Below, one piece after another: positions 46,401 to 54,519 of a DNA stretch of 64,000 nucleotides. Source of the DNA: Channa striata (lineage: Eukaryota > Chordata > Actinopteri > Anabantiformes > Channidae); assembly GCA_033026295.1 (NCBI GenBank), contig CM065173.1:28488812-28552811 (forward strand). Direction: 5' to 3'. Each line of letters opens with the position of its first letter. Position 1 is the first letter of the stretch. Position numbers and translations under genes: made by a program. The notes below the pieces were generated by a model, which was not told the origin of the DNA, did not search any database, and worked only from the letters and a program-made list of their open reading frames with translations.

Positions 46401-47662
46401 TCACCAAAAGAATCATTTGCCATTGCTTATGCCAATTTTTTATTTTGCATTACAATATTGTTTTTTTTATAAATGTTGTTGACAGATGTAGATGTACTTT
46501 TTGTGTTGACACAATTTTCAGTGAACAATGTCAAGGAGCTGAAAAGCCAAACTAAAGATTTGTAGTGTCATGTGAATTGTCCTATTAAATTAATTTTAAC
46601 AGGACAATTAAATTTGTAGTTTAAAGTAGTTTGTGTTTAACATATTTTTAAGGTGATGGAATCTTGACACTTAATCTAAGATTATAACGTTGCACATTCA
46701 GCCAGTAAAAATGTTCTTTCATTGACAGAAGTAATAAAAGATTGAGTGTATATTATTTACAGCAAAATAATAGTGCAAACGTTTGCATCTTCCTTGATGA
46801 ATTAACTTAAAACTCAATTTAATATTGGACCTTTTTTTTTGCACAGGACTTTATATTGACAAGAAAATAACTATTTCCACTTTCCTGGTTTTTGCACAAA
46901 TATACAACAAAGATGTGTATACAAACAATATTTTTAGCTGATCCAATACAGTCACAATCTCACATTTCAGTAATGGACACACTGTGAGTGTACAAAGGGA
47001 TGGTTTAACGGTGAACCCCTAGACTTCTAATGTTAATTGCAACTTGAGTCAGGCATTAGCAAGGCTGGAATGCAATCTATGTAACAAGAATGGAGGTGTG
47101 GTTTGAAGCTGCCTTGACTTGTGAAATTACCCAATGTCTGTGCTTGCGTCAAGCAGCATCATGTGAGCCAAATGGCAGAAAACCTTTAATCATAAGTTAT
47201 GAATTTGCATGTTGCAAATCTACAATATGACATGTCTGATAATTTCATCAGAGTAGAGGGGGAAATGAATTCACAAGTTTTGAGATATTGGCATGGCTGT
47301 GCAAAAGCTAAATCCCAGAAGAAGCTGGGTGGCATGTGATGAAAAATGTCAAAGTTAATGTACTACAGAATGGCTTCAGAGACACGATATAAAAAAGGTG
47401 GTTTGTTATGGAGGTCTAATCAATTGTTACAGGACGCACTTCCTCGTTGGTTCCAAAGGTGGTTTCACTTACCTTTTCCTTCACTGGTATATTTAAAGGG
47501 TGTTTTAACAAATGAAAGATAACAATAGTTAGTTGTTTTGTTAAAGCATAGCATATTTACTTTGAAGAGTAAATCACTCCCCAATTTATACAGAACCCAC
47601 TTTGAATAGGAAATTGCTGACCTACTTTTTCTTACTACTGTGTTCACAAGCCAGGTTTCTAA
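18100..47662 (+). CDS. csnk1a1: casein kinase I isoform alpha (ten coding exons plus one alternative exon)
   Basis: CK1alpha is a cytosolic and nuclear Ser/Thr kinase that primes beta-catenin at Ser45 in the destruction complex and acts in Hedgehog, circadian and p53 control. Coding exons are 18100-18222, 18497-18603, 23766-23892, 25836-25934, 39010-39149, 39254-39332, 41669-41743, 41826-41932, 43436-43584 and 47655-47662. They sum to 1014 nt, or 337 residues plus stop, the same length as the human S-containing isoform. The glycine loop GSGSFG is at 24-29, catalytic Lys46, HRD Asp136, DFG 157-159, and the CK1-specific SIN, which replaces APE, is at 189-191. Gly40 of the ITNGE hairpin, the residue contacted by cereblon-lenalidomide in human, is present. 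Every junction is in phase. An alternative L exon (34027-34110) would give 365 residues. I see no lesion, and the gene looks intact. Confidence 0.97.
18497..18603 (+). CDS. csnk1a1: csnk1a1 coding exon 2
   Basis: Acceptor tttcag, donor gtaagg. Encodes the beta3 strand VAVKLES with the catalytic Lys46 and ends within the codon for the Arg of IPHIRW (phase 2). Confidence 0.97.
19540..19622 (+). repeat. retroposon 3-prime tail
   Basis: 'gcacttctggttagacac', 'cattttgttgccttgtac' and 'atgacaataaagtttaatct' form the well-known 3-prime end shared by several fish LINEs and SINEs, here as a solo fragment. Confidence 0.55.
19650..19796. repeat. perfect 46-bp inverted repeat (hairpin/MITE-like)
   Basis: The left arm, 19650-19695, begins GAGCAGTATGGTAATTTTAG; the right arm, 19751-19796, is its exact reverse complement over 46 bases. 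The 55-bp centre is made of TC/GA and TATC microsatellite. No terminal target duplication is obvious. It sits inside csnk1a1 intron 2 and would fold into a long, perfect hairpin in the pre-mRNA. Confidence 0.9.
21745..21885 (+). mobile_element. Tc1-like transposase relic
   Basis: A short plus-strand stretch translates [16 protein letters not shown], the signature around the second catalytic Asp of Tc1/mariner transposases (usually VLWSDEAQF). Nothing else of the element is intact. Confidence 0.55.
23766..23892 (+). CDS. csnk1a1: csnk1a1 coding exon 3
   Basis: Acceptor catcag, donor gtatcg. Encodes from the IRW junction through '[18 protein letters not shown]' and '[16 protein letters not shown]', which covers the hinge and helix D region. 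Confidence 0.97.
23893..25835 (+). other. csnk1a1: csnk1a1 intron 3
   Basis: A 1.9-kb intron. It includes a Tc1-like transposase remnant at about 24660-24826. Otherwise AT-rich with no gene. Confidence 0.85.
24690..24826 (+). mobile_element. possible Tc1-like transposase C-terminal remnant
   Basis: Reads '[18 protein letters not shown]', resembling the SPDLNPIE.VW block that holds the third catalytic acid of Tc1 transposases. Too short and altered for certainty. Confidence 0.45.
25836..25934 (+). CDS. csnk1a1: csnk1a1 coding exon 4
   Basis: Acceptor ttcag, donor gtaagt, 33 codons in phase 0. Encodes the catalytic loop '[18 protein letters not shown]' with Asp136 and ends CNK at residue 152, the site where the L insert joins. 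Confidence 0.97.
26520..26745 (-). mobile_element. L2-like LINE 3-prime end fragment
   Basis: Shares 'actatacaggcatttagaga', 'ggcaacagtggagag' and 'aaacctccag' with the 3-prime end of the LINE at 8583. Only the last 220 bases of the element are present, oriented on the minus strand. Confidence 0.7.
29935..30180. repeat. dispersed repeat with CCCTAA-like core
   Basis: Begins with an (AC)n run, then 'tgtttgtctttctatacctg', 'gtgaggacacacattgacat' and 'ccttaccctaacatcacaac'. I recognise this as wording of a common fish interspersed repeat; the class is unknown to me. Confidence 0.45.
30190..31115. repeat. unidentified long dispersed repeat, copy A
   Basis: Contains several diverged internal units with 'caggaaacac', 'tttcaaaataa' and 'tagcatttaaatgctaaaa', spaced about 100-130 bp, then 'gcttcaattcaccttatg', 'ttcagcaaaaacag', 'gcgttgcttgga' and 'tctgaagccttcagtgcatt'. 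The same blocks in the same order are found at 59340-59775. I do not recognise the family. Confidence 0.65.
32340..32890 (-). mobile_element. LINE 3-prime end fragment, second family
   Basis: The minus strand translates [20 protein letters not shown] followed by '[19 protein letters not shown]', the C-terminal region of a non-LTR reverse transcriptase. The 3-prime UTR ends with 'gatctcaatgggtcttttat' and 'ctggttaaataaa'. It is 5-prime truncated, with no catalytic domain left. Confidence 0.7.
34027..34110 (+). CDS. csnk1a1: csnk1a1 alternative L exon (CK1alpha-L insert)
   Basis: This 84-base exon encodes 28 residues, [20 protein letters not shown] then PSFSGLNQ. It corresponds to the L insert of vertebrate CK1alpha, placed right after Asn-Lys152 between the catalytic loop and DFG. 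Its GKRKR block is the nuclear localisation signal of the L isoform. It is preceded by a pyrimidine-rich tract ending ccctag and followed by a weak donor, gtgtga, as expected of a regulated cassette exon. Both flanking exons are phase 0, so inclusion or skipping keeps the frame. Inclusion gives 365 residues. It is isolated in a 13-kb intron, about 8 kb after exon 4. Confidence 0.93.
34361..34397 (+). repeat. (TA)n microsatellite
   Basis: About 18 TA units, 250 bp downstream of the L exon. Confidence 0.95.
34591..34612. repeat. head-to-head telomere-like palindrome
   Basis: GGGTTAGGGTTAACCCTAAC plus CC is a perfect 22-bp palindrome made of vertebrate telomere units meeting at GTTAAC. It is short and isolated. 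Confidence 0.85.
37163..37205 (+). repeat. two mutually exclusive hairpins
   Basis: AATTCCATGG (37163-37172) pairs with CCATGGAATT (37181-37190). Alternatively the 16 nt at 37168-37183 pair with 37191-37205 with a single bulged C and a 7-nt loop. The two stems share bases and cannot form together. Confidence 0.6.
37499..37585 (+). repeat. short dispersed repeat ('agggcttgacat' family)
   Basis: 'cagggcttgacataaaatac' and 'ggttggtaacagtcacttgc' are related to 56398-56490 and, on the opposite strand, 60030-60120. Confidence 0.45.
39010..39149 (+). CDS. csnk1a1: csnk1a1 coding exon 5
   Basis: Acceptor ctcacag, donor gtttgt. Encodes [15 protein letters not shown] (DFG at 157-159), the activation segment, and [12 protein letters not shown] with the CK1 SIN motif. 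Ends in phase 2. Confidence 0.97.
39254..39332 (+). CDS. csnk1a1: csnk1a1 coding exon 6
   Basis: Acceptor cttcag, donor gtaggg. Encodes [20 protein letters not shown] and PWQGLK, ending at residue 225 in phase 0. Confidence 0.97.
39333..41668 (+). other. csnk1a1: csnk1a1 intron 6
   Basis: A 2.3-kb intron with a Tc1-like end remnant ('cggccacttcattaggtgct', 39434-39453), a 71-bp repeat copy (39970-40040) and a poly-T run (40039-40062). Confidence 0.8.
39970..40040. repeat. 71-bp repeat, copy 1
   Basis: Matches 43050-43120 at about 65 of 71 bases, from 'catttgtcttctttacaca' to 'catcggctgat'. The second copy adjoins the hAT-like relic in intron 8, so both may be pieces of that element. Confidence 0.8.
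41669..41743 (+). CDS. csnk1a1: csnk1a1 coding exon 7
   Basis: Acceptor ttgtag, donor gtaaag. Encodes 25 residues, [20 protein letters not shown] then EVLCK, phase 0 at both ends. Confidence 0.97.
41826..41932 (+). CDS. csnk1a1: csnk1a1 coding exon 8
   Basis: Acceptor tccag, donor gtaaac. Encodes [20 protein letters not shown] through '[10 protein letters not shown]', ending in phase 2 within an Arg codon. Confidence 0.97.
42040..42830 (-). mobile_element. hAT-like (ZBED/FAM200-type) transposase relic
   Basis: The minus strand gives [17 protein letters not shown] (about 42707-42762), then [20 protein letters not shown] (about 42610-42690), then [20 protein letters not shown] (about 42150-42230) in shifted frames. 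The order and wording match the C-terminal half of domesticated and mobile hAT transposases of the ZBED5/FAM200/GTF2IRD2 type. Stops and shifts make it non-coding. Confidence 0.65.
42957..42986. repeat. 30-bp perfect palindrome
   Basis: CAATATGCAAGACAT is followed directly by its exact reverse complement, with no spacer. Confidence 0.95.
43050..43120. repeat. 71-bp repeat, copy 2
   Basis: Partner of 39970-40040 with about six differences. Confidence 0.8.
43436..43584 (+). CDS. csnk1a1: csnk1a1 coding exon 9 (contains the optional S insert)
   Basis: Acceptor tttcag. Encodes [20 protein letters not shown] and the Gln/Gly-rich tail up to NMKG. Two donors are possible. gttagt after 43584 keeps the 12-residue S insert ([12 protein letters not shown]). 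A GC-type donor, ACAG then GCAAGC, after 43548 removes it. Both leave phase 1, matching the S-plus and S-minus isoforms known in mammals. If the intron is retained, translation stops at TAG 43587-43589, one residue short of the spliced form. Confidence 0.95.
43585..47654 (+). other. csnk1a1: csnk1a1 last intron
   Basis: A 4.1-kb intron between the S-region exon and the terminal exon. No TE or gene is confidently recognised. A small inverted repeat, AATTGTCCT/AGGACAATT, is at about 46575-46609. Open frames here are AT-rich and lack domains. Confidence 0.7.
47655..47662 (+). CDS. csnk1a1: csnk1a1 terminal coding exon (Gly-Phe-stop)
   Basis: A pyrimidine-rich tract ('ctactttttcttactactgt') ends in gccag and is followed by GTTTCTAA. 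Joined to the phase-1 G of the previous exon it reads Gly-Phe-stop, exactly the GF ending of vertebrate CK1alpha, and brings the total to 337 residues. Only eight bases are coding. The exon is identified by splice site, phase and ending together. Confidence 0.85.
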
Positions 47663-48095
47663 AAGTGTTAGGGTCTAGTGCTGCATCAAATATTATCCTT
47701 TATTGCATACAACCAACAAAACTGTTCCAGTGATTCTGAGCATAAAAGCTAATGGGTACCTCACCAAAAGTTTTTGTCCTGCACTTTCCCTCTCCTGCAG
47801 CACTTACAGGTTTGTGTGAGCATATACTGTTTCATACACTGAAAGCATGTAAGACTGGTACTAGAATCTAAAAGGCAACCAGTCTACTTCAAAACCAGTG
47901 TTGTTCTCCTCTTCTGGTCCTTGTCAGGACTTGAGTTATGAATCAACTAATTGGTTTATTAGATATTTTGGGGTAGACTAGAGAGGATACATTACATTAA
48001 TAATGGGGTCTAAGTGACGCGTCAGCATAATCAATAACCAAAATACATTGATTTACGAAAAGTGCAGCTAGAAATTAATGGTACTAATAAAAAAT
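47663..48095 (+). other. csnk1a1: csnk1a1 3-prime UTR (inferred, extent uncertain)
   Basis: Follows the terminal stop. AATAAA at 48086-48091 is the first reasonable polyadenylation signal I note. Mammalian CSNK1A1 has longer alternative 3-prime UTRs, so transcription may run further. Confidence 0.4.
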
Positions 48096-48599
48096 TGGTA
48101 TCTCGGACTATTTTGGCACAAAGAAATTTCCTCACAGTAGATTTAAAGTAAGTAAGCAAGAAAATATAAATATTTGTGTTCTGAAATCACTGGATATAAA
48201 TTCTTCACAACACTACGGAGATGAGCGAATAAGAAAATACACTTGAAGTAGTCCTGTGTTTACAACAAGCTTGTTTGCTAATCACGAACTGCTGCGACCA
48301 TGTTGGCTTACATCTGCCTACAGCTGGAAGTTAGAAAAACCTGCATGTGCTGCACTTAATGCAACTGTTCAACTTAATGTTGGACAATGAGACAGTCACA
48401 CTCCCATACAAAGCAGGACCTTGTAGCTGTCAGCAAAGTCCCATCAGCAGCAGACAATGGAGTGCAGGGATCAGTTGTAGCGATGTATTTCATGTTAATT
48501 TTTCTATGCTCTTACAATATCTAAGCTAACCTGAACTGTCTACTAAGAAAATGTATATTTCACAATTTTTCTTTACTTGTATTTTTCTTTAAATATTGA

Positions 48600-48960
48600 A
48601 AGTGATTTCATTGAGCGCAGACAGTTTGGTGGCTCGTTCCACAATCACGGGATCACTGAGCTGAACAGTTGTATTTGGTGTCTTCCGTGTGGTGCTGGGA
48701 CTACCAGACGTCATTCACTGGCAGAGCGCAGCAGACGGGAGGGATTGTAGACCGGAATGACGAGTTTAAGTAAGCCGGAGCTGTAGAGTTGACCACTCTG
48801 TAGGAGCTGCAAGAGACAGAGCTGCAACATTTCAGTTGCATGTTGTCTGTTGTGTCTGTTGTGCAACTGGGGTTTAGCCGGTGGGTGGATTTTATTTTGA
48901 TGCCATGATTGAGTGCTGCTGCAGCTGATGGCCTCCAACTGCTGTTCGTTTGCTCAGTCA
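48600..48960. other. unassigned G/C-richer segment
   Basis: Richer in G and C than its surroundings, with several CpG and a CRE half-site (GACGTCA) near 48707. It could be a regulatory element, a non-coding exon or an old repeat. No protein signature on either strand. Confidence 0.3.
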
Positions 48961-49009
48961 GAACATATTATCATATATTGATTGAAAAATAAGAAGAGTG
49001 CTAAAAAGT

Positions 49010-49460
49010 AAGCCATTATTCAAAGGAGACCATAAGAGGTCCCAGTTTTGCAACAAGCCATGTGGGGGACACAGCAAACATGTGACAGGTTTGGTGAGAT
49101 GAGACCGAAATATACAATGTGTGGTGTAAATCCTTTACTACACATCTGTGTGAACACAGCATCCCCACTGTGAAACATGCTGGTGGCATCATCATGTTGT
49201 GGGAATGTTTTTCTGCAGCAGTTGTGGATGGAGCCAAATTCATAGCCAACTTAAGAAACCCAGTCTGAGTCTGCAAAAGACTTGAGAGTGGGGCAAAGGT
49301 TCAGCTTCCAGCAAGATGATGAACCTGAACATAGTCTGAGCTACAAGCTCGAGTCGACCTAGATTAAAGCATATTCCCGTGTTAGAATGGCCCAGTCAAA
49401 GTCCAAACCTAAATTCAATTGAGAATCTGTGGCAAGATTTGAAAATTCCTGGTAAAAGAC
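49010..49460 (+). mobile_element. Tc1/mariner-like transposase relic
   Basis: The DNA reads 'tgaaacatgctggtggcatc', then 'ctgcaaaagacttgagagtg', then codes LEWPSQSPNLNSIENLWQDL (49382-49441). This is the WPSQSPDLNPIENLW block with the third catalytic acid of fish Tc1-like transposases. Upstream frames are broken. It is a decayed C-terminal half. Confidence 0.8.
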
Positions 49461-49853
49461 ACACTAAGTACCTAGGTTACTGGAAACCTGCATATACATG
49501 CAGCAGCAGCAGAGTAATCAGATTTTTTAAAACAGACATCGGACTTATTTTGGAAACCTACTTAACAGATTTGAACTCTAGCGACAGAATATGTAGCTTT
49601 GTTACTTTATTTTTGGGGATTGGCTCAAATCTGCACGATGCAAAGGCAGAGAGAGAAGGACAGGGGATCGAGAGACAAAGCTGATCTATATCGAAAACTT
49701 TAAATTACTCTTAATGTTAACAGTGTCTCGCAAGCACCGTCTCGCAAGCAGGAACTCAGTAAATCTGCTTCTTTTACAAGTTTGGATTTTCACTTTTAGT
49801 AACTGTTGCATAGTCGCGAATTATCGATACAATAAAGGAGCAGTAAGTGGTAA

Positions 49854-50252
49854 ATGACAGCAAAACTGCTAGAAACCATCCGTGACTATCTGCAGAGATT
49901 TGGGGGGGAACTAGTGTTCACAAGACACAGTAAGATTTATTACTGTGAACTGGGGGGTGAGGATGACACTTTGCGAGGCCTGATGGCTAAACGGTTGAAT
50001 TGTAAGCTTGATTTTAATGAGCTAGTTTCAGAATTAAACCCGGAACGCCACCAGTATGGTACCACAGACATACCACTCGCAAAAAGTATGACACTCAGTG
50101 GGTACATCTGTACATGCAGCAAGAGTGTAAGCAGATCTTCCTCCACATGTGACTTATTTTGGAAACCTGTCAGATTAATTTTTTGTTTGTTCATGTTGCT
50201 GCAGAGTAACCCTATTGGGGAGAGAAAAAAAGAGCATGAGAGTCGCAAATAG
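49854..50252 (+). CDS. unidentified 132-codon open frame
   Basis: Starts with ATG and reads MTAKLLETIRDYLQRFGGEL, then a mixed charged sequence with 'GGEDDTLRGLMAKRLNCKLD' and 'FNELVSELNPERHQYGTTD'. The first 80 residues have a natural protein-like composition and predicted helices; the last 50 look like random translation. I do not recognise a family. It lies between two diverged direct repeats (about 49488-49567 and 50098-50170) sharing 'gacttattttggaaacct', so it may belong to an unknown transposable element. It may also be a chance frame. Confidence 0.25.
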   Translation: MTAKLLETIRDYLQRFGGELVFTRHSKIYYCELGGEDDTLRGLMAKRLNCKLDFNELVSELNPERHQYGTTDIPLAKSMTLSGYICTCSKSVSRSSSTCDLFWKPVRLIFCLFMLLQSNPIGERKKEHESRK

Positions 50253-50868
50253 CTAATTGTGGAAAAAATTATTTTGTAAACTAGAGATTATATATTACTT
50301 TTTTATTTATTAATACGATTTAAATATTGTCAGAAATTCAATATAAGTATGTTTGGCAGGCAACTAAAATATCTCAGCTTACTGCCTAAAGGATAAAGAA
50401 ATACTCTGCCCTTTGGACTCGATGCAAAAAAAGCAGAGGACACGACAATTTACTAAATTCAGGTCAAAATACGTTTACTATTGACAGCAAACATGTTTCG
50501 ACATCTGCAGTATGAGTTGTTCACCTTCGGGTGTTTGAATTTGCCCGTTTTCACGGCAGTCGTGGGTAATTGACATCGTCAACACGCTTACTCACTGATG
50601 ACGAATCATCCAGCGTTATTTGCTTTGTTTATACATGAGCTGGGCTGGAGATGATCTAGAATTTGCAATCGGGTGGTGGCTGGAGAAAATCCAGCTAATG
50701 TCAGGGACAAAAAACACTGGGATGTTTGCATTCACACATATATACTGGGCAAAGTCTAGATTATGTCTGGTCTCCAGGGGCTTGAGTTACTTCTGTGACT
50801 TGGTGTCAGCATCTTTGTGTCATTGTTTACCACTGTGCTAATGGTGCCATATGTCTGGATCTCTCTAG

Positions 50869-50960
50869 GTTTCTGATTGCTCGCTGCCGAGAGCACAGCT
50901 GCAGAGGTGTTGGTGACCAGGACATCTCGCTCTTCCTGGACAAGCGACATACAGAAAGTC
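50869..50960 (+). other. possible orphan exon or repeat remnant
   Basis: After a 'ctctctag' acceptor-like sequence the frame reads RFLIARCREHSCRGVGDQDI then 'SLFLDKRH', which looks protein-like. The following donor (aaagtcttt) is poor. I cannot assign it to a family. Confidence 0.2.
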
Positions 50961-51063
50961 TTTCTCCTTCCACAATAGCTCTCTATGTAATGGAAATATA
51001 TAGATTTACACATGCCTTTGTCAGCTGTGTTATCTATATATTCATATGTATATATATATAATA

Positions 51064-52960
51064 AAACTGTCCACTCCAGAAGAAAGCATTTTTTTTTTGG
51101 GATGTGGAAGCTGTAGCCCCCTGCCCCCCCACCTTAGACACACACACCCCCTCTCCATCTGCCCATTCCTGTCTATGTCCTTCTGAGTGTTGACCTTTTG
51201 TAAAGTTTCTTTGGAAACTAAAGTTATGAGGTTAGTCATCTGACCCTCTATTTTTTTCCCAGTGGTAACATCTCAGCATCTCTTACCCTCTTCACTCCTT
51301 AATTATTTCACTCCCTGTTTTTACCAAATGTTAAAAAAATGTAAACCTGAGAACTGTTTTCCCTTTTTCTTTCTGAAATAATTGAATGATGCAACCCTGG
51401 ATGTTATTTACTAAATCAAAAATGTTGGATTTTTTTCCTATGGTGATTAGGAGTTTGCCTGTTGACAATATAAGCAGCTTATGCCAACAGTCAATGGTAG
51501 AATAATACTGGCTCTTTCCCTCTCTCTAGAGCTCTGAATTATTAAATCTGTTGTAAAACCAATGGTCTTCTCCAAAAATACCAATAAAAACATTACATAA
51601 CTAAGACCTCTATTTCATTATCAACAGAATCTGTCTTGGAAGCACCATTAGTATCAGATTGAGGTAAAACGCGAAACTTGTTTGTTTACACTGTCAATTT
51701 TTCACAGCCAGCTCTGAAGACCCAATCCTGCAGTTATGTTCGTATTACTTTATAAAATATTGTCCCTTTATCTAGACTGATAGTTTTCGGCGACTTCTCT
51801 AGTTTTCATCTTGCATCTTGCTTTTTCGTGTTAGGTAGTTAACCTGACACAAAGGGTTTTCACTGCAAAGACTTGATGGCTGCAGTGCCAAATGTGGTTG
51901 CAGTCCTTTTTGCCAGTTGTAGAAATCCCTTCCTTTGTCAGATAATCATCAGGTACCATGTTGGGTATAGCCAAATCAAGGAAAAATGAAAAGTGATGAG
52001 ATTACTTCAGATATCTATCAGTGTTGCTTTCTAATACATACACAGCAATTGCCAGCTCTGCTGTAATATGAGAACACTGCAATGACTTATATTCGGGATA
52101 TTGTCCATTTGGTAAATTTCCCTTCAGCCTGGTCTTAACAATAACCTTTGTTTATGCTAATGGGGCAGGCTGTTGCATTTTTTTTCACAGAATGAGGGTT
52201 GTAAACCATGGCCCTCATTAATATATTGCAGTTGCATTCCAGGTGCAACCCTTTAGACACTGGAAATATACGCAACGTATATTTGAAAAATCCCAAGCTT
52301 TTCCTTTATTGGACCTCTGCGTGTGATGCTGACATCTTATGTGTGTGGATGATATAGTTATGCAAGTTATGTGGATCCAAAGGGAAGATGCTCAGCAACT
52401 GCCTGCTAAGCTAACACATACAGTGGGAAATATTGCAAATGGGCTTAAAACACTGAATATCCAGAAGTGACTGTGATTCTGTTATAAACAAAAAATTACA
52501 AATATCCATGTAAATTAAAATATTTCACTTTATACAAGCGTTATCTTGGATTCTACCGTTTAAAAAAAACATTTTGACAGTGAGAAATTGTATGAAGAAA
52601 ATGAGAACCCTGAGATGCTAAAAGAAGAATAAACCCAGTGTATGCACCTAAATATACCGTATAGCTCCATCCTAGCAGACCAATTAACTAACACACGGAC
52701 AGTTTGTTGCATATCCACATGTACATTTAAATTTTTTGTGAGCAGAAAGCAATCATACTCAAAATTAAAATAAAAAACTCCAAATATATCATTTTATATG
52801 TAACAAGTGTACAATATGTGAGAATTTGACATTTTGAAATGGAATTTTACTTCAAGTTAATCAAATCTAAAATCTAAAAACAAATTTAAACTGGTTTCTT
52901 TATCAATATATACCACAAAGAATTAAAGAAAAGGGGCCAACCCAATTAACATATGGCTAA
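51064..52960. other. no gene recognised
   Basis: AT-rich sequence without exons or a recognisable repeat family. Short frames only. Confidence 0.5.
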
Positions 52961-52974
52961 TAAAATGGCCGCTT

Positions 52975-53240
52975 CAGTCCTCCAGCAACTTAAAATTGTT
53001 AAGAGGTGGTTCAGAGTTCCCAGACCAGGTCTACCTATCAGCTTTACCAAAAGCTAAAGTTTTCAGCCTAATTCTATAATTTGGGCACGGGGTCTGCCTC
53101 CCAAATATGAACTGAGAGCTGGTTTAACAAGAAAGAAGTCTGGTGGTTAAAGGCTTTGCCTATCATGCTACTTTTAGAAATTGTAAGAACCACAAATAGA
53201 TTTGTAATCTGAGATCAAATTGTATTGGGATCTAAGCCCC
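52975..53240 (-). mobile_element. old L2-like LINE fragment
   Basis: 'gtctacctatcagctttac', 'gtctgcctcccaaatatgaa' and 'gtaagaaccacaaatagat' parallel the UTR of the LINE at 8.9-9.1 kb ('cagcttcccgaatctgg', 'gagccacaaatagg'), but more diverged. Confidence 0.5.
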
Positions 53241-53244
53241 ATTT

Positions 53245-54215
53245 ATGCAATTTCAGGGCACCACCATATTCAAGTGTACTGGGCTCCAAATGGTAATTCA
53301 TATGTCAATGTTCAATTTAGTCATTTTAGTATTTCAAAATGCCATGATTTTTATTATCTGTTCAATGCCAATTAAATTTTCAATTGACAATTCAATATGC
53401 AGTTTAGTCAAGCAACATGCATTATGCAATTGACAGTTCAGTAATAAAAGTTGTTATTCCAACCTTGATTGAGTTTGAAATATTTAAAAATAAATAAAAT
53501 GGACTTTAAATTAACTGTGTTTATATTGCCATGGTTTTCAGGTGGCTTTATTCAAATATGTGGTCAAACATCATCCCCTCTCTATTTGCATTTAGTTTGT
53601 GTTATCGTGAAAACTCAAATGGCAATGTAATCTGACGGACCTTGAACCCCGGCTGCACCGAGTATCACCTGCTATTACTCTGCAGCTGTTGGGTTGAGTT
53701 CAACCAGGGTGACCAGTAAAAGAAACAAGAACCAGCCAAAGATCAATTATTGACATGAACAGAAAGAAGATCACGTTTAGCCCACGTGCTATTGCAATAG
53801 TACGACACCAGCTTCAAGCCAGGCACAGATGTCAAGTATGGTTTTACCACATTAAACCAAACGAGGATACAGTTTGGAGGAGGCACCATCGAAGGACACC
53901 TGTGGAGCAGCTTCACCTGTTGCTAATGTAGCCCTGGACTTTATTATGTAAAGTGCCTGCCAAAGTTGGAGCTATTTAGATAAAGTTGAGTGGAATTGTG
54001 CATTTCGAGAGGTAGAGTCTGATCTTTCTGATGTTGTGGAGGGTAAATCTACACAACCTAGAGGAGATATGCTGAGGAGATATGTTCTGTAAAGCTCAGC
54101 TGGACTTTGATGATTGCACCCAGATTTCTGGCCGACAATCACTGCACATCTGATGTTGATGCTGATGCTGATGTTGTGTTGTGTCAAAGGTTTGACAGGC
54201 AAGACAAGAACGTCA
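53245..54215. other. no gene recognised
   Basis: No exon recognised. A short match to the L2-like 3-prime end ('ggactttattatgtaaagtg') occurs at 53937-53956. Confidence 0.45.
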
Positions 54216-54223
54216 GTCACACA

Positions 54224-54345
54224 GGGGCAGCTGTAGCTCAGTTGGTAAGGCCATCGTCCACGGACCACAGGGTCAGTGTGTCCAAACGTCCCTGGGCAAG
54301 ACACTGAACCCCTAATTGGTCCTAGTGGGCCAGATGAGGAGTGTG
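54224..54345 (+). repeat. tRNA-derived SINE, 5-prime part
   Basis: Starts GGGGCAGCTGTAGCTCAGTT. The polymerase III A box TAGCTCAGTTGG is at 54234-54245, and a degraded B box (GGTCAGTGTGTCC) is near 54271. It continues into 'tgggcaagacactgaacccc', the body shared with 8250-8385 and 58030-58200. The B box no longer fits the consensus, so it is unlikely to be transcribed. Confidence 0.65.
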
Positions 54346-54400
54346 TGTGTTCCTGTACATACTACTTAGTGAGGACCAAATTTCGTTTTTTAACAACAGT

Positions 54401-54501
54401 CTGCAATCTGTAGGTTTTGTGTAAAGTGATGAAGACAGATGTCACTATCATCTTTTTTAATGATGACATCTGTCACTTTACACAAAACCTACAGATTGCA
54501 G
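54401..54501. repeat. long hairpin, pre-miRNA-like geometry
   Basis: The left arm 54401-54444 and right arm 54464-54501 are reverse complements over 38 bases, with a single 6-nt bulge (tgaaga) in the left arm and a 19-nt loop. The arms begin CTGCAATCTGTAGGTTTTGT. No known miRNA seed is recognised. Confidence 0.85.
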
Positions 54502-54519
54502 TAAAGTTGTTCATGCTAA

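Noticed and set aside
54224..54300. A real tRNA gene
   Set aside because: Only the A box and acceptor-like start are tRNA-like. The B box is degraded, the anticodon arm does not fold, and the sequence runs into a SINE body.
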